Below, one piece after another: positions 44,128-53,295 of a stretch of 64,000 nucleotides of DNA. The position numbers and the translations under genes were made by a program. Source of the DNA: Marifrigoribacter sp965178585 (GTDB lineage Bacteria > Bacteroidota > Bacteroidia > Flavobacteriales > Flavobacteriaceae); the NCBI GenBank assembly GCA_965178585.1, contig OZ238267.1, forward strand, positions 124,001 through 188,000, given 5' to 3'. A model generated the notes under the pieces. The model did no database searches, was not told where the DNA came from, and worked only from the letters and a program-made list of their open reading frames with translations. Each line of letters opens with the position of its first letter. Position 1 is the first letter of the stretch.

Positions 44128-44727
44128 ATTAAAAAACAAATCGACTCGATTACTTTAAAAGTAAAACCCAATCCAGACTTAACAATACTGGATAGTATTA
44201 GAAAATCACTTCAAAAGGAAAAAGAAGAAGAAATTTTAGAAGAAGAAAAAGAATTCCTCATTTTAGGGTTGACGCCCAAAACCTTTTTCAAATATTTAAT
44301 AATCCTTATTATTGGAGTTTATGTTATTTTTAAAATCTTAAGAATGGCATATTCTAAATATGTTAGCTATAAGAAAAACTATCTACTGTCAGAGAAATTC
44401 GCTTTTAATAAAGTTATAAAATCATTACAAAAAAAGAACTTTAATTCTTTTATAACAAATTGTAATACTTGGTTGACAAAATTAGAAATGAAAGAGATTT
44501 CTTGGGATGTATTTTTATATAAATATGGCACTTCTAATTTAAAAGAACTTACTATAGAGATGAACGAAACCATATTTAAAAAACAACAAGAATGTGATTC
44601 TAAATCGTACTCTAAGTTTCTAGATGAGTTAAAAAAATCGAGAAATAGTTATTTCAAACAACAAAAAGAAACTTCTTCAATTAAACTAAAAAATACGGAG
44701 TGGTTAAACCCAACTAGTTTTGACTAG
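44128..44727 (+). CDS. Hypothetical membrane protein with non-ATG start
   Basis: Up to 199 residues. The frame is open from a TAA at 44119. A TTG at 44269 would give 152 residues, but the 47 codons before it look coding (IKKQIDSITLKVKPNPDLT, then a run of E and K, then EFLILG) and lead into the membrane helix FFKYLIILIIGVYVIF. I therefore take the ATT at 44128 (before AAA AAA CAA) as possible start; no ATG, GTG or TTG exists earlier in the frame. Either a rare ATT start or a lost ATG is implied. The soluble part is basic and helical. No family is recognised; it overlaps the end of the convergent cytochrome gene by 14 bases. Confidence 0.55.
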   Translation: MKKQIDSITLKVKPNPDLTILDSIRKSLQKEKEEEILEEEKEFLILGLTPKTFFKYLIILIIGVYVIFKILRMAYSKYVSYKKNYLLSEKFAFNKVIKSLQKKNFNSFITNCNTWLTKLEMKEISWDVFLYKYGTSNLKELTIEMNETIFKKQQECDSKSYSKFLDELKKSRNSYFKQQKETSSIKLKNTEWLNPTSFD

Positions 44728-46879
44728 CTTTTAATTGATTCAATATATCTTGCCCTTGTTTAACTTTTCCTTGGTCTTTATAAATAAAAGATAATAAATA
44801 CAAGTATTCTGGATTATTAGGATAAATTTTTAAAGCAGTATTTATATAGTTTTCAGCTAATTTTAGTTCTTTAGATTGATAATAATAAGTAGCTAAATTA
44901 TACATTGATCTAGTATCTTGAGGATCTAATTGAATTGCTTTTTTTAGATTTTTAACAGCTTCTTCGGGTTGATTGTTTTCAAAATTTAATAAACCTTTTA
45001 AATAATGAGGCCTTCCATTTTCTGGATCTAATTGGATCCACGTATCTAACGTTTTAAATGCTTTTTCATTATTCTGAATTATGCTATACGCCGTTGCTAA
45101 ATTTGAAAACACCGGAATAAGCAAGCTATCCTTTTTTAAAGCAATTTCGTAATGCTTAATAGCATTATTGACGTCATTATTTTGCAAGAAATAATCACCC
45201 AGTTGCATTCTTCCTATAGAAAAGTCTGAATTGCTATACAACATAGTTTCTAACTCACCTCTAGAGGTAATAAAGTTTCTTTTATCGATACCACTTAGTG
45301 TATTTTCATCAAAGCCAGTAACTAAATGCGCAGCTGCAATCCTTACAAGTTTTACAGTATCTTTCATGTTTTCCAGAGCAATTGAAACTCTTTGTTCTTG
45401 CGGGAAACTATTAAATTTTCTTAAAGCATTATAACGAACAATAGCAGATGAGTCTTTTAAAGAAGTAAATAACACTTTAAACTGTTCAGGTGTTGTAAAA
45501 CTAAGATTCTCAATTACTGTAGATCTTGCAATTTCTGGGAAAGAAATATCATTAATAAAATTATCTAATTGTTGTCTTTCTTCTGGAGTAATAACACTTT
45601 TTGAGCTTAATAATAAATTATCTGAAAAATGAGGAGCTCTTTCTTCTCCAAATTTTTCGATGATTATATCTGCTGCCCATTGGTTGGACTTGTCGTCGTG
45701 ACAACCAATACAAGCATTAGGTGTACCGTATTTTACACTTTGATCAGGTCTAGGATTTCTAAAACTATGATCTCTTCTAAAATCATTCCCCATGTATACT
45801 TGACCAGTCATATGGCAATTTATACATAAACTAGCTTCAGTATTTGGTTCATGAAAATAATGATCTTCTGTTTCATATTTATTAGGACCATGACATTGAT
45901 GGCATAATCTATTATCCTCAAATTTAAGTTTTAATGAATGTGCATTATGACAATCATTACATTTAATACCTTCTGCAAACATCTTACTTTGCATAAAGGA
46001 ACCATAAACATAATCCTCTTCATTTATTTGTCCATCTCCGTGATAATAATTGGTTGTTAAATTTTGAACCATAAATTGGTCTTCGAAATTCTCTCCAGGA
46101 ACCAAGTTTTCGGTAAGTTTAACTCTTCTGGCATGACAAGATGCACAAATGTTTAGCTGATCCTTTTGCTCTAAAACATTTAACAATGAAGGGTCCTTTC
46201 CTTCGGTATTATTTTCTGCCCAAGCAAGATGTTTTTCTGCTGGACCATGACAACTTTCACAGGTTACATTAATAAAAGAATAGGTAGTGTTGAAAGAATC
46301 TTCTTCTGTGGAATAATTCTTTTTCAAATTGGTTGAATGACATTCGGCACACATGGTGTTCCAGTTTTGAGCATCATTAGTCCAGTGTAACCAATCATTA
46401 GGGTCTATAGTATCGTCTTTATATTGATGAAACCATTTTTTGTCAATTACATCCCAAGTAGCACGTAAGGTTTGTTTTCTTCCTTTATCAAAATCTATTA
46501 AATATTGCTGAAGTGGAGTAACTCCAAAAGTATAATTAATTTTATATTCTTTTTCTGAATTATCAATTTCCTTAATGCGGACTAAAAAATCGGTTCCTTT
46601 TTTAAAGAACACATAGGAAACCCCATCGATTGTGGTTTCAACATTATTAAAATCTCCCAAAACTGTAGAGTCATTAGCAACTTGCATAGCTAAATCATGA
46701 TGCGATCCTTTCCATAAATCAACCTCATCTTGGTGACACTCTACACAATTTTGATCACCTACATAGCCACCTTCATAATGATTAGAAATTTTAGAAATTT
46801 CAGTATACTTTTCTTTTTTAGATTCAGTATTACAGGAAACTAATAGTATTGCAATTAGAAAAAACGTTGTTATTTTCAT
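44714..46879 (-). CDS. Octaheme cytochrome c lipoprotein with TPR repeats
   Basis: About 721 residues. The frame opens at 46945, but the ATG at 46879 starts a clear lipoprotein signal (MKITTFFLIAILLVSC). Eight CxxCH heme-binding motifs follow in order: CVECH, CAECH, CESCH, CASCH, CNDCH, CHQCH, CINCH, CIGCH (first two thirds). Then come a HEAT-like segment and four or so TPR repeats (for example NNVNNAIKHYEIALKKDSL, EEAVKNLKKAIQLDPQDTRSMYNLATYY). The architecture matches doubled-CxxCH cytochrome proteins of Bacteroidota; the substrate is unknown. It sits directly downstream of a DcaP-like porin gene, with 43 nt between them. Confidence 0.85.
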   Translation of the reverse strand: MKITTFFLIAILLVSCNTESKKEKYTEISKISNHYEGGYVGDQNCVECHQDEVDLWKGSHHDLAMQVANDSTVLGDFNNVETTIDGVSYVFFKKGTDFLVRIKEIDNSEKEYKINYTFGVTPLQQYLIDFDKGRKQTLRATWDVIDKKWFHQYKDDTIDPNDWLHWTNDAQNWNTMCAECHSTNLKKNYSTEEDSFNTTYSFINVTCESCHGPAEKHLAWAENNTEGKDPSLLNVLEQKDQLNICASCHARRVKLTENLVPGENFEDQFMVQNLTTNYYHGDGQINEEDYVYGSFMQSKMFAEGIKCNDCHNAHSLKLKFEDNRLCHQCHGPNKYETEDHYFHEPNTEASLCINCHMTGQVYMGNDFRRDHSFRNPRPDQSVKYGTPNACIGCHDDKSNQWAADIIIEKFGEERAPHFSDNLLLSSKSVITPEERQQLDNFINDISFPEIARSTVIENLSFTTPEQFKVLFTSLKDSSAIVRYNALRKFNSFPQEQRVSIALENMKDTVKLVRIAAAHLVTGFDENTLSGIDKRNFITSRGELETMLYSNSDFSIGRMQLGDYFLQNNDVNNAIKHYEIALKKDSLLIPVFSNLATAYSIIQNNEKAFKTLDTWIQLDPENGRPHYLKGLLNFENNQPEEAVKNLKKAIQLDPQDTRSMYNLATYYYQSKELKLAENYINTALKIYPNNPEYLYLLSFIYKDQGKVKQGQDILNQLKASQN

Positions 46880-46922
46880 TTGAAAAAATCTGAGTGCTAA
46901 AGTAATATAATAAACACAATCT

Positions 46923-48170
46923 TTATAGATAAAACATAAATCCAAAACTAATTCTCATTGCATCTCTATCTTTAGAATCGTTGATATATTCATTATTTGT
47001 TAAACCGTTAAAATTTAATCTTTTAACCCCATAATCTAATTCAACCCCAATGGTCATTCTTTCAAAAGGTTCATACATTAAATTAAAAAGGCCATAGGTA
47101 TGTGTACTTGAATAATCTCCATTTAATACTAATAAATCATCATTAGATTCATCAATTAATAAATAAGTTTCCATATTATTAAAAGAATAATCAGTAAAAC
47201 CAAAAACAGCATTGGCATGAAATTTAGGTGTAAAAAAGTATTCGTAAGAAATCCATCCGCCATATGAAGGAGTAGCACTAAATCCTCCATTTTGATTAGG
47301 ATATCCGTCATAACCTAATCCTGAAAGGCTTGTGAGATAAGCATTGATACCTTTTCCTCCTACTATCTGAAATTGTAAATTATTTTTACGTTCGGTTTTA
47401 TACATCCCACTTAACGCAAAACCATAACCTATAAAATTATCTGTCTTCTCGTCTAGTTTGTATCGAATATTTCTTAAAATTGATGACAATCTAAGATGTC
47501 CCCACTTTCTTTCATATTTTACAGCAAAAGTTAGGTCTGGAGTTGTTTGATATTCTTCTTGTACTAGTGGTTCAATTTCTTCTAAAGTTACATAATCTAT
47601 TATAGGAGCTTCAATACTTGCCTCATAGATCCAGCTTTCATTATTAAAAGTATTCATATATTTAATGTGAGGAGTTCTTAACCAAACCCCAGAAGGAGGG
47701 CCTTCCCATTCCATTACGTTTGGCCATAAATTTTCATCCCCAAAATTATTCCAGTTTTGTCCAATTTGCCAATGCTCAGTTTCAACATAGGCTTTTCGCA
47801 ATCTCATATGACCATTTCCGCCCCAAAAATCAAATTCGACTAAAGCTTTTATATTTTCTCCATTTTTCTGTAAATAGTTCCCTTCTATAAATATCTGGGA
47901 TTGGTACATGTCCATTTTAAAACTTTGTGAGTCATCTGTACCAAAAACATTAATTTTACCAATATTAAAGGTTTCACTGTCCTGCAATCCCCCATACACA
48001 TCGTAATACCCATTTAATTTAAGGTTAAACCCTAAAGTACCTGTAAGTCTTGGTTTTTCATTAATAGAATCTTTAGATTTTACAGTTAAAAGGCGGTCCG
48101 TTTCAGAGTGTTGACCAAAAGAAATTAATGAAATAAATATTAGGACGAAAAATGCTATTGTTTTTTTCAT
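46923..48170 (-). CDS. DcaP-like outer-membrane porin
   Basis: About 415 residues. The frame opens at 48203, but the ATG at 48170 begins a normal signal peptide (MKKTIAFFVLIFISLISFGQ), which I prefer. The mature part is a barrel: LGFNLKLNGYYDVYGG, KALVEFDFWGG and MRLRKAYVETEHWQIGQNWNNFGDENLWPNVMEWEGPP are typical of DcaP-type trimeric porins that take up small anions or dicarboxylates. It ends in an aromatic strand (SFGFMFYL). Upstream of and same strand as the octaheme cytochrome gene. Confidence 0.8.
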   Translation of the reverse strand: MKKTIAFFVLIFISLISFGQHSETDRLLTVKSKDSINEKPRLTGTLGFNLKLNGYYDVYGGLQDSETFNIGKINVFGTDDSQSFKMDMYQSQIFIEGNYLQKNGENIKALVEFDFWGGNGHMRLRKAYVETEHWQIGQNWNNFGDENLWPNVMEWEGPPSGVWLRTPHIKYMNTFNNESWIYEASIEAPIIDYVTLEEIEPLVQEEYQTTPDLTFAVKYERKWGHLRLSSILRNIRYKLDEKTDNFIGYGFALSGMYKTERKNNLQFQIVGGKGINAYLTSLSGLGYDGYPNQNGGFSATPSYGGWISYEYFFTPKFHANAVFGFTDYSFNNMETYLLIDESNDDLLVLNGDYSSTHTYGLFNLMYEPFERMTIGVELDYGVKRLNFNGLTNNEYINDSKDRDAMRISFGFMFYL

Positions 48171-48239
48171 AAATACTAAAATACAAAAAGGTTTCCATAA
48201 CAAAGGGTTACATATAAATTTACTTATTTTTGCACTCTT

Positions 48240-49232
48240 ATGGTAAAAATTGACACTATAGAATTAGGTGAATTCCCGCTATTGCTTGCACCTATGGAAG
48301 ATGTTAGTGACCCTCCGTTTCGAGCATTATGCAAAGAACAAGGGGCAGATGTAGTATACACCGAATTTATCTCTTCGGAAGGATTGATTCGTGACGCAGC
48401 AAAAAGCGTTATGAAATTAGATATTTATGAGAAGGAACGCCCAGTTGGAATTCAAATTTTTGGTGCTAATTTAGAATCTATGCTTAGAAGCATTGAGATT
48501 GTTGAGGCTTCTAATCCAGATATTATTGATATTAATTTTGGATGCCCAGTTAAAAAAGTGGTTTCAAAAGGAGCAGGAGCGGGAATATTAAAAGATATAG
48601 ATTTAATGGTTTCATTAACTGAGGCCATGGTAAAACACACCTCGCTTCCTGTTACTGTAAAAACTCGTTTAGGATGGGATGAAGACACTATTAGAATCGT
48701 TGAGGTTGCTGAAAGATTACAAGATGTAGGGTGTAAAGCTATTTCGATACACGGAAGAACTCGTAAACAAATGTATAAAGGAGAAGCAAATTGGGCTCCA
48801 ATTGCTGAGGTAAAGAACAACTCCAGAATGCACATACCTGTTTTTGGTAATGGTGATGTTAATACTCCTGAGAAAGCCAAAGAAATGAAAGATATTTATG
48901 GTCTTGATGGGGCAATGATAGGAAGAGCAAGTATAGGAAATCCCTGGTTTTTTAGAGAAGTAAAGCATTATTTAAAAACGGGTGAAAAGCTTTTAAATCC
49001 AACAATGTCTGAACGAATAGAAGCTTCTAGGAGGCATTTGCAAATGGCAATTGACTGGAAAGGAGAGAAGCTTGGTGTATTTGAAACCAGAAGGCATTAT
49101 ACCAATTATTTTAGAGGAATTCCTCATTTTAAAGAATACAGAATGAAAATGGTTACGAGTGATGATTCGGTAGATGTTTTTAAAGCTTTAGATGAAGTTG
49201 CCGAAAAATTTAAAGATTTTCAATTTGATTAA
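48240..49232 (+). CDS. dusB: tRNA dihydrouridine synthase B
   Basis: A 330-residue FMN enzyme that reduces specific uridines in tRNA. The TIM-barrel start LLAPMEDVSDPPFRALC (about 15-31) binds FMN, and the catalytic cysteine is C102 in NFGCPVKKVVSKGAGAG. HGRTRKQMYKG (about 175-185) and GNGDVNTPEKA are family signatures. Length is normal. Its end overlaps the convergent permease gene by four bases. Confidence 0.95.
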   Translation: MVKIDTIELGEFPLLLAPMEDVSDPPFRALCKEQGADVVYTEFISSEGLIRDAAKSVMKLDIYEKERPVGIQIFGANLESMLRSIEIVEASNPDIIDINFGCPVKKVVSKGAGAGILKDIDLMVSLTEAMVKHTSLPVTVKTRLGWDEDTIRIVEVAERLQDVGCKAISIHGRTRKQMYKGEANWAPIAEVKNNSRMHIPVFGNGDVNTPEKAKEMKDIYGLDGAMIGRASIGNPWFFREVKHYLKTGEKLLNPTMSERIEASRRHLQMAIDWKGEKLGVFETRRHYTNYFRGIPHFKEYRMKMVTSDDSVDVFKALDEVAEKFKDFQFD

Positions 49233-50428
49233 GAAATCAGTTTTTCAGTAACTCTAGTAGCTGCAATTTTTGAAGCTAAACCACCTAAAAACAATATTGT
49301 TACAAATACAATAGTTACGTTGATAAATTCAAACCGAACTGGATAAGGTAAGTTTGGGGTTATTGGAATAAAACCATATTGTTGTTGAAGAAAAACAGCA
49401 ATAACACCGATAAATAATCCAATTAACAAGCCTATTAAAGTCATTAGCAACCCTTTGTAAAAGAATATTTTTCTAATTTCTTTAATTGTAAGCCCTAAAG
49501 ATGAAAGTGTTTTAATATTTCCTCTTTTTTCAAGAATGGTCATAATAATAGTTCCTGCAATATTAAAAATTGCTATGGCTGCTATTAAGCTTACAAAAAT
49601 GTAGACAAACAAGTTTTCTATATTCAACATTTTATAAAGACCGTCGTTTTGTTGTATTCTATTTTTGATGATAACTTCTTCAGTAATTATTCCCCTAATT
49701 TCTTGTCTTACTAGGTTTTCATCAGCATTTGAGATTAATTTTAACTCTATTGAAGAAACTTTTGTGGAATCTAAATTCAATAAGGATCGTGCAAATTCAA
49801 GATCAGAAAACACATACTTACTGTCCAAATCTTGATTAACACTATACATTCCCGACGCAACAGCTTTCTTCTTTGTAAAAGCATCTGTTGGACTTAAAAT
49901 TTGTCCAGTTCCTGGTTTGGGGACATAGACTTCTAATAGGTTTCCATAGTCAAGAACACCCATAGATAATTTTTGAGAAACACCTAATCCAATTACTACC
50001 TCATCTTTATCTATCGTTAGCCACTTATTTAAAAATAAAATACTATCAATTGGAATTACATTTTTAAAACCTTCATCCACTCCTTTTATTAAGGCAATAT
50101 GGTTTTTCCCACGATATTGAAGAAAAACACGTTCTTCAATTACTTTTGATAGCGACTCAATTTCATTAATACTATTAAGGTCGTATTCAGAAGCTTTAGA
50201 AAAGGAGAATGTTTTCCCGTTAGCAGGATATATTTTTAAATCAGAATCAAAAATATTGGTAAACTGAAGACTATAACCTCTTAATCCTGAAAATCCAGAC
50301 AGCACTATAAATAAAGCTAAAGAACCTACTACCGCTGCAGAAATTGCAATTCTTGCAATAATATTTATTGCGTTTTTACTGCTTTTTGAAAACAAATAGC
50401 GTTTTGCAATGTAGAGGGGAAAATTCAA
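49229..50428 (-). CDS. LolC/E-like ABC transporter permease
   Basis: A 399-residue inner-membrane protein with the FtsX/MacB fold: helix 1 (about 20-45, ARIAISAAVVGSLALFIVLSGFSG), a long periplasmic domain (about 50-260), then three helices (about 270-390). The LolC/E-type start NFPLYIAKRYLFSKSSKNAINIIARIA is clear. Such proteins release lipoproteins to LolA with an ATPase partner, which is not encoded next to it. It starts at the base directly after the rbfA stop, so the two are coupled. Confidence 0.88.
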   Translation of the reverse strand: MNFPLYIAKRYLFSKSSKNAINIIARIAISAAVVGSLALFIVLSGFSGLRGYSLQFTNIFDSDLKIYPANGKTFSFSKASEYDLNSINEIESLSKVIEERVFLQYRGKNHIALIKGVDEGFKNVIPIDSILFLNKWLTIDKDEVVIGLGVSQKLSMGVLDYGNLLEVYVPKPGTGQILSPTDAFTKKKAVASGMYSVNQDLDSKYVFSDLEFARSLLNLDSTKVSSIELKLISNADENLVRQEIRGIITEEVIIKNRIQQNDGLYKMLNIENLFVYIFVSLIAAIAIFNIAGTIIMTILEKRGNIKTLSSLGLTIKEIRKIFFYKGLLMTLIGLLIGLFIGVIAVFLQQQYGFIPITPNLPYPVRFEFINVTIVFVTILFLGGLASKIAATRVTEKLIS

Positions 50429-50824
50429 TTATATTTTTTTTCTTTTATCAAGTAAATCAAGATCTTTAATTGGGTTTTCTTTTCCTTTTACTGCATTTTC
50501 TAAGTTGTTGATATACTCTAATGAGTCATCATTATAAAATGCTAAATCGGGCATTTTCCGAAGTTGATGTTTTGTCTTTTGAGCGATTTGATGTTTAATT
50601 TTTGGCTTTAATTCGTTTAACTCTTTAACTATTAAATCAGATTTTTCAGGAGGAAAAACACTAGTGTATACTTTCGATAATGAAAGGTCGGTTGTAACGG
50701 TAACCTTAGAAACCGAAATAATTATTCCTAATTGCCCAGACTCACGCAACATTTTTTGTAATACCACAGCTAAATCGTTTTGTAAAACGCCAGCTATTTT
50801 CTTTTGTCTATTCGTTTCATTCAT
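50429..50824 (-). CDS. rbfA: Ribosome-binding factor A
   Basis: A 131-residue KH-like protein needed for 16S rRNA maturation and 30S assembly. Family pattern RQKKIAGVLQNDLAVVLQKM...VTVTTDLSLSKVYTSVFP...LRKMPDLAFYNDDSLEY is complete. The C-terminus has a charged tail. It is the first gene of an rbfA-permease pair. Confidence 0.93.
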   Translation of the reverse strand: MNETNRQKKIAGVLQNDLAVVLQKMLRESGQLGIIISVSKVTVTTDLSLSKVYTSVFPPEKSDLIVKELNELKPKIKHQIAQKTKHQLRKMPDLAFYNDDSLEYINNLENAVKGKENPIKDLDLLDKRKKI

Positions 50825-50929
50825 ACTGCAAAAATACTACAATTAAAAAAGATGACCATTTAATTAATAGAATGAACGCTATTATGCCTTATAGAATTGT
50901 TATTTTTGTACTGTTTTTAATAATGAATT

Positions 50930-51331
50930 ATGAAAAAAATAGAACACTTAGGTATCGCTGTAAAGAGTATTGAAAAATCTAATAAAGTTTATGAAAGTTT
51001 GTTTGGATATGCACCTTATAAAACGGAAGAAGTTGAAAGTGAAGGCGTAAAAACCTCTTTCTTTATGATAGGTGAAAGTAAAATAGAATTACTAGAAGCA
51101 ACCAATCCAGATAGTCCTATCGCAAAGTTTATTGAAAAGAAAGGTGAAGGAATGCATCATATAGCTTTTGCAGTAGAGGATATAAACGCTGAGGTTGAAA
51201 GATTAAAATCGGAAGGTTTTGTTGTATTAAATGAAACACCAAAAAAAGGAGCTGATAATAAGTGGGTTGTTTTTTTACATCCAAAATCTACGAATGGTGT
51301 ACTGGTAGAATTATGTCAAGAAAGAAAATAA
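50930..51331 (+). CDS. mce: Methylmalonyl-CoA epimerase
   Basis: A 133-residue VOC-fold enzyme that interconverts the (R) and (S) forms of methylmalonyl-CoA in propionate metabolism. Probable metal ligands are H6 (EHLGIAV), H77 (GMHHIAF) and E128 (VLVELCQE). The two beta-alpha-beta-beta-beta units are complete. It is a lone gene between rbfA and the tRNA gene. Confidence 0.92.
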   Translation: MKKIEHLGIAVKSIEKSNKVYESLFGYAPYKTEEVESEGVKTSFFMIGESKIELLEATNPDSPIAKFIEKKGEGMHHIAFAVEDINAEVERLKSEGFVVLNETPKKGADNKWVVFLHPKSTNGVLVELCQERK

Positions 51332-51386
51332 TAATAAAATAGCTTGTAGAATATATAAAGAGTTATAAATTTGCAAACTGAAAGTC

Positions 51387-51460
51387 GGTCCCATAGCTCA
51401 GCTGGTTAGAGCACCTGACTCATAATCAGGGGGTCCATGGTTCGAGCCCATGTGGGACCA
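51387..51460 (+). tRNA. tRNA with CAU anticodon (Met elongator or lysidine-type Ile)
   Basis: A 74-nt cloverleaf. The acceptor stem GGTCCCA pairs with TGGGACC, the discriminator is A60 (51460) and CCA is not encoded. The anticodon arm is CCTGA-CTCATAA-TCAGG, with CAT at 51421-51423. The T-arm contains GGTTCGAGCC. A CAU anticodon serves either elongator methionine or, after lysidine modification, isoleucine AUA; the sequence alone does not decide for me. The adjacent mobile element suggests that it or its flank is an integration target. Confidence 0.95.
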
Positions 51461-51763
51461 CTCTATAACGCACTTAAAGCCTTGAATATCAATATGTTAT
51501 TCGAGGCTTTTTTTGTAGGGCTAAAGTATATGCTCAATCCTCTTCGGGAATCCTTGCTATCATTGACCTCGCGAGATTCGACTACTTTTTATAATAATTA
51601 TTAAAATGATCTTGTGATAAGAGATAATTAAAAGTTATTTTACCTCTCTGTAACGAATTAATTATGACTAAAAAGCTTTCGAAAGTTTCCATTTTTGGCA
51701 ACGATTGTTTTACTACATTTGAAGGAGTGATAATTATAAAGTAGTTCCATTGTAGCACCAATA
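51461..51763. other. Non-coding left flank of the integrated element
   Basis: A 303-bp stretch without a credible gene. It holds the tRNA terminator (51476-51514) and then AT-rich DNA interrupted by a short GC-richer patch (about 51540-51590). Any left attachment site should lie here or in the tRNA 3' end, but no perfect partner repeat was found near the integrase gene. Confidence 0.5.
51476..51514 (+). terminator. Rho-independent terminator of the tRNA gene
   Basis: AAAGCCTTGAATA pairs with TATTCGAGGCTTT (one G-T pair) around a 9-nt loop, followed by a T-run. It begins 15 nt after the tRNA. Confidence 0.8.
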
Positions 51764-52918
51764 ATGGTAGATTATAAACGTATAAAACCTAAACTAACAG
51801 ATCTTCCTGTTGACTCTTCAATTAGAATATTTTCTTTTTTAAAAGAAATATTAGAGGAACATAATCTTGATGTAAAAGTATTTGAGGAGAAATTGAAAAA
51901 TTTCAATATTGGAGAGACTTACTTTATTGTATATTATTCTATAAGATATTTCGATTATTACAACATTAAATCTCAACTAAGAGTTTGGATTGAAAATTAT
52001 GAAAGATCGATGAAAGATTATGATGATTTTCAAATTAGAAGGATTGAATTGAGATTGAATTCAGAAGAATTAATCACTTATTGTAAAACACATGTTTTTT
52101 CACTTAATAATAGATTTAAACACATTATTGTAAATTATCCACTAAGGTATGATTTTCCAAATAGATTGGATTTGGATATAGTTTCTGAAACTACTAAAAG
52201 AATGATTAGAGGCAGAAAATCTAGACGAAGTATTAGTTTGGAGGAGAATAGTCAAAAATCAATAAGGATACCTGTTATCTTAAAACAGGAAGTTATAGAT
52301 GTACAGAAGAAGGATGGATCTAAAAATGAAGAGAGATTATCATATAAAGATTCCGAAATGGTGCTAAAAGAAATTAAGGAACTTTTCTCTGACCTGATGA
52401 GCGATTCGGATTTTATAGATTTTAAAAAAAATACTTTTAGACATTATAATAGTGAGAGCTCTTTTAATCCTTTATCGTTCCTTTATATTGATGTTACTTC
52501 TAAATCTGTTTTATATGAGAGAATTTATTCGCTTTTTCTTTTTTATAGGGATGGAAGTAAAGCTACACTACAGAAAAAATACTTACTGGAAATTGAAAAA
52601 GTTGAATATAAACTTGGTGTATATAGAACGAAGATAGAAAATATAAATATTGGTGGTAAAAAAATAATTAAGAGCCAAATTGAAAACCTATTAAATTCAA
52701 AAAGAGCTAAATTGAAATCTAGTGTCAAACTAAGAAATAGATTTAGATTTAATCCAACCAATTATACAAAGTATGATTTTTTATGTGCTTTTTACTTTTC
52801 GTTTCCTATAATAAGAGAAGGCTATAAAAAAGCTAAATTGAAAAACACCTCCCTTTCACTTTCTGAATATTTAAAAATAGAATCTAGAAACATAAAAACG
52901 CGTAAAAAGAGTAAATAA
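51764..52918 (+). CDS. Unknown 384-residue protein at the element's left end
   Basis: A basic, mostly helical soluble protein with no signal peptide. It has an acidic N-terminal part (about 1-60), a basic patch around RGRKSRRS (about 147-154), and a lysine- and arginine-rich C-terminus (NIKTRKKSK). The composition suggests nucleic-acid binding. I recognise no family. As the first gene after the tRNA in a replicating element it could be cargo or a regulatory or transfer protein; nothing in the sequence decides between these. Confidence 0.6.
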   Translation: MVDYKRIKPKLTDLPVDSSIRIFSFLKEILEEHNLDVKVFEEKLKNFNIGETYFIVYYSIRYFDYYNIKSQLRVWIENYERSMKDYDDFQIRRIELRLNSEELITYCKTHVFSLNNRFKHIIVNYPLRYDFPNRLDLDIVSETTKRMIRGRKSRRSISLEENSQKSIRIPVILKQEVIDVQKKDGSKNEERLSYKDSEMVLKEIKELFSDLMSDSDFIDFKKNTFRHYNSESSFNPLSFLYIDVTSKSVLYERIYSLFLFYRDGSKATLQKKYLLEIEKVEYKLGVYRTKIENINIGGKKIIKSQIENLLNSKRAKLKSSVKLRNRFRFNPTNYTKYDFLCAFYFSFPIIREGYKKAKLKNTSLSLSEYLKIESRNIKTRKKSK

Positions 52919-52989
52919 TACTCGATTTTACGCAAATTCACTACAAGAATTTATTTCCTCCTGACTTTTGAAGTATTCAAACAGAAGTT

Positions 52990-53295
52990 ATGGTTAAGTA
53001 TCAACATCATTTATTAAAAGCTGCAAGCGAATTCGGGGCAAATTTATCCGAAACGATCGTTAGTCAATTACTCGAGAAATTGGCTACGGAAGATTTGGCG
53101 CGACAAAGTGAGGAGCTTTTAACCGATGAACAGTTATGTCAAAGACTTCAAATTTCTACTTCACATTTTTATAAACTAAAGAAGAAGTATCACTCGACCT
53201 TCCCAGTTTACGATTTCGGAGGCGCCAAGAGATATAAGCAGTCGGAGGTCGAGAGCTTCTTCAAATCTAAAACACAAACAAATGAAAAAAAATAA
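52990..53295 (+). CDS. Excisionase-like helix-turn-helix protein
   Basis: A 101-residue protein. Residues about 44-95 form a winged-HTH of the MerR/excisionase type (LLTDEQLCQRLQISTSHFYKLKKKY, then the wing VYDFGGAKRYKQSEVESFFK). The N-terminal half is helical and may dimerise. Such proteins help integrases excise elements or regulate element genes. Its end overlaps the helicase-exonuclease gene by 14 bases, so the two are coupled, which also hints at a role in replication start. Confidence 0.75.
   Translation: MVKYQHHLLKAASEFGANLSETIVSQLLEKLATEDLARQSEELLTDEQLCQRLQISTSHFYKLKKKYHSTFPVYDFGGAKRYKQSEVESFFKSKTQTNEKK

Noticed and set aside
51387..51460. Naming the tRNA as methionine or isoleucine
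   Set aside because: The CAU anticodon is shared by both and I could not identify decisive identity elements by eye.
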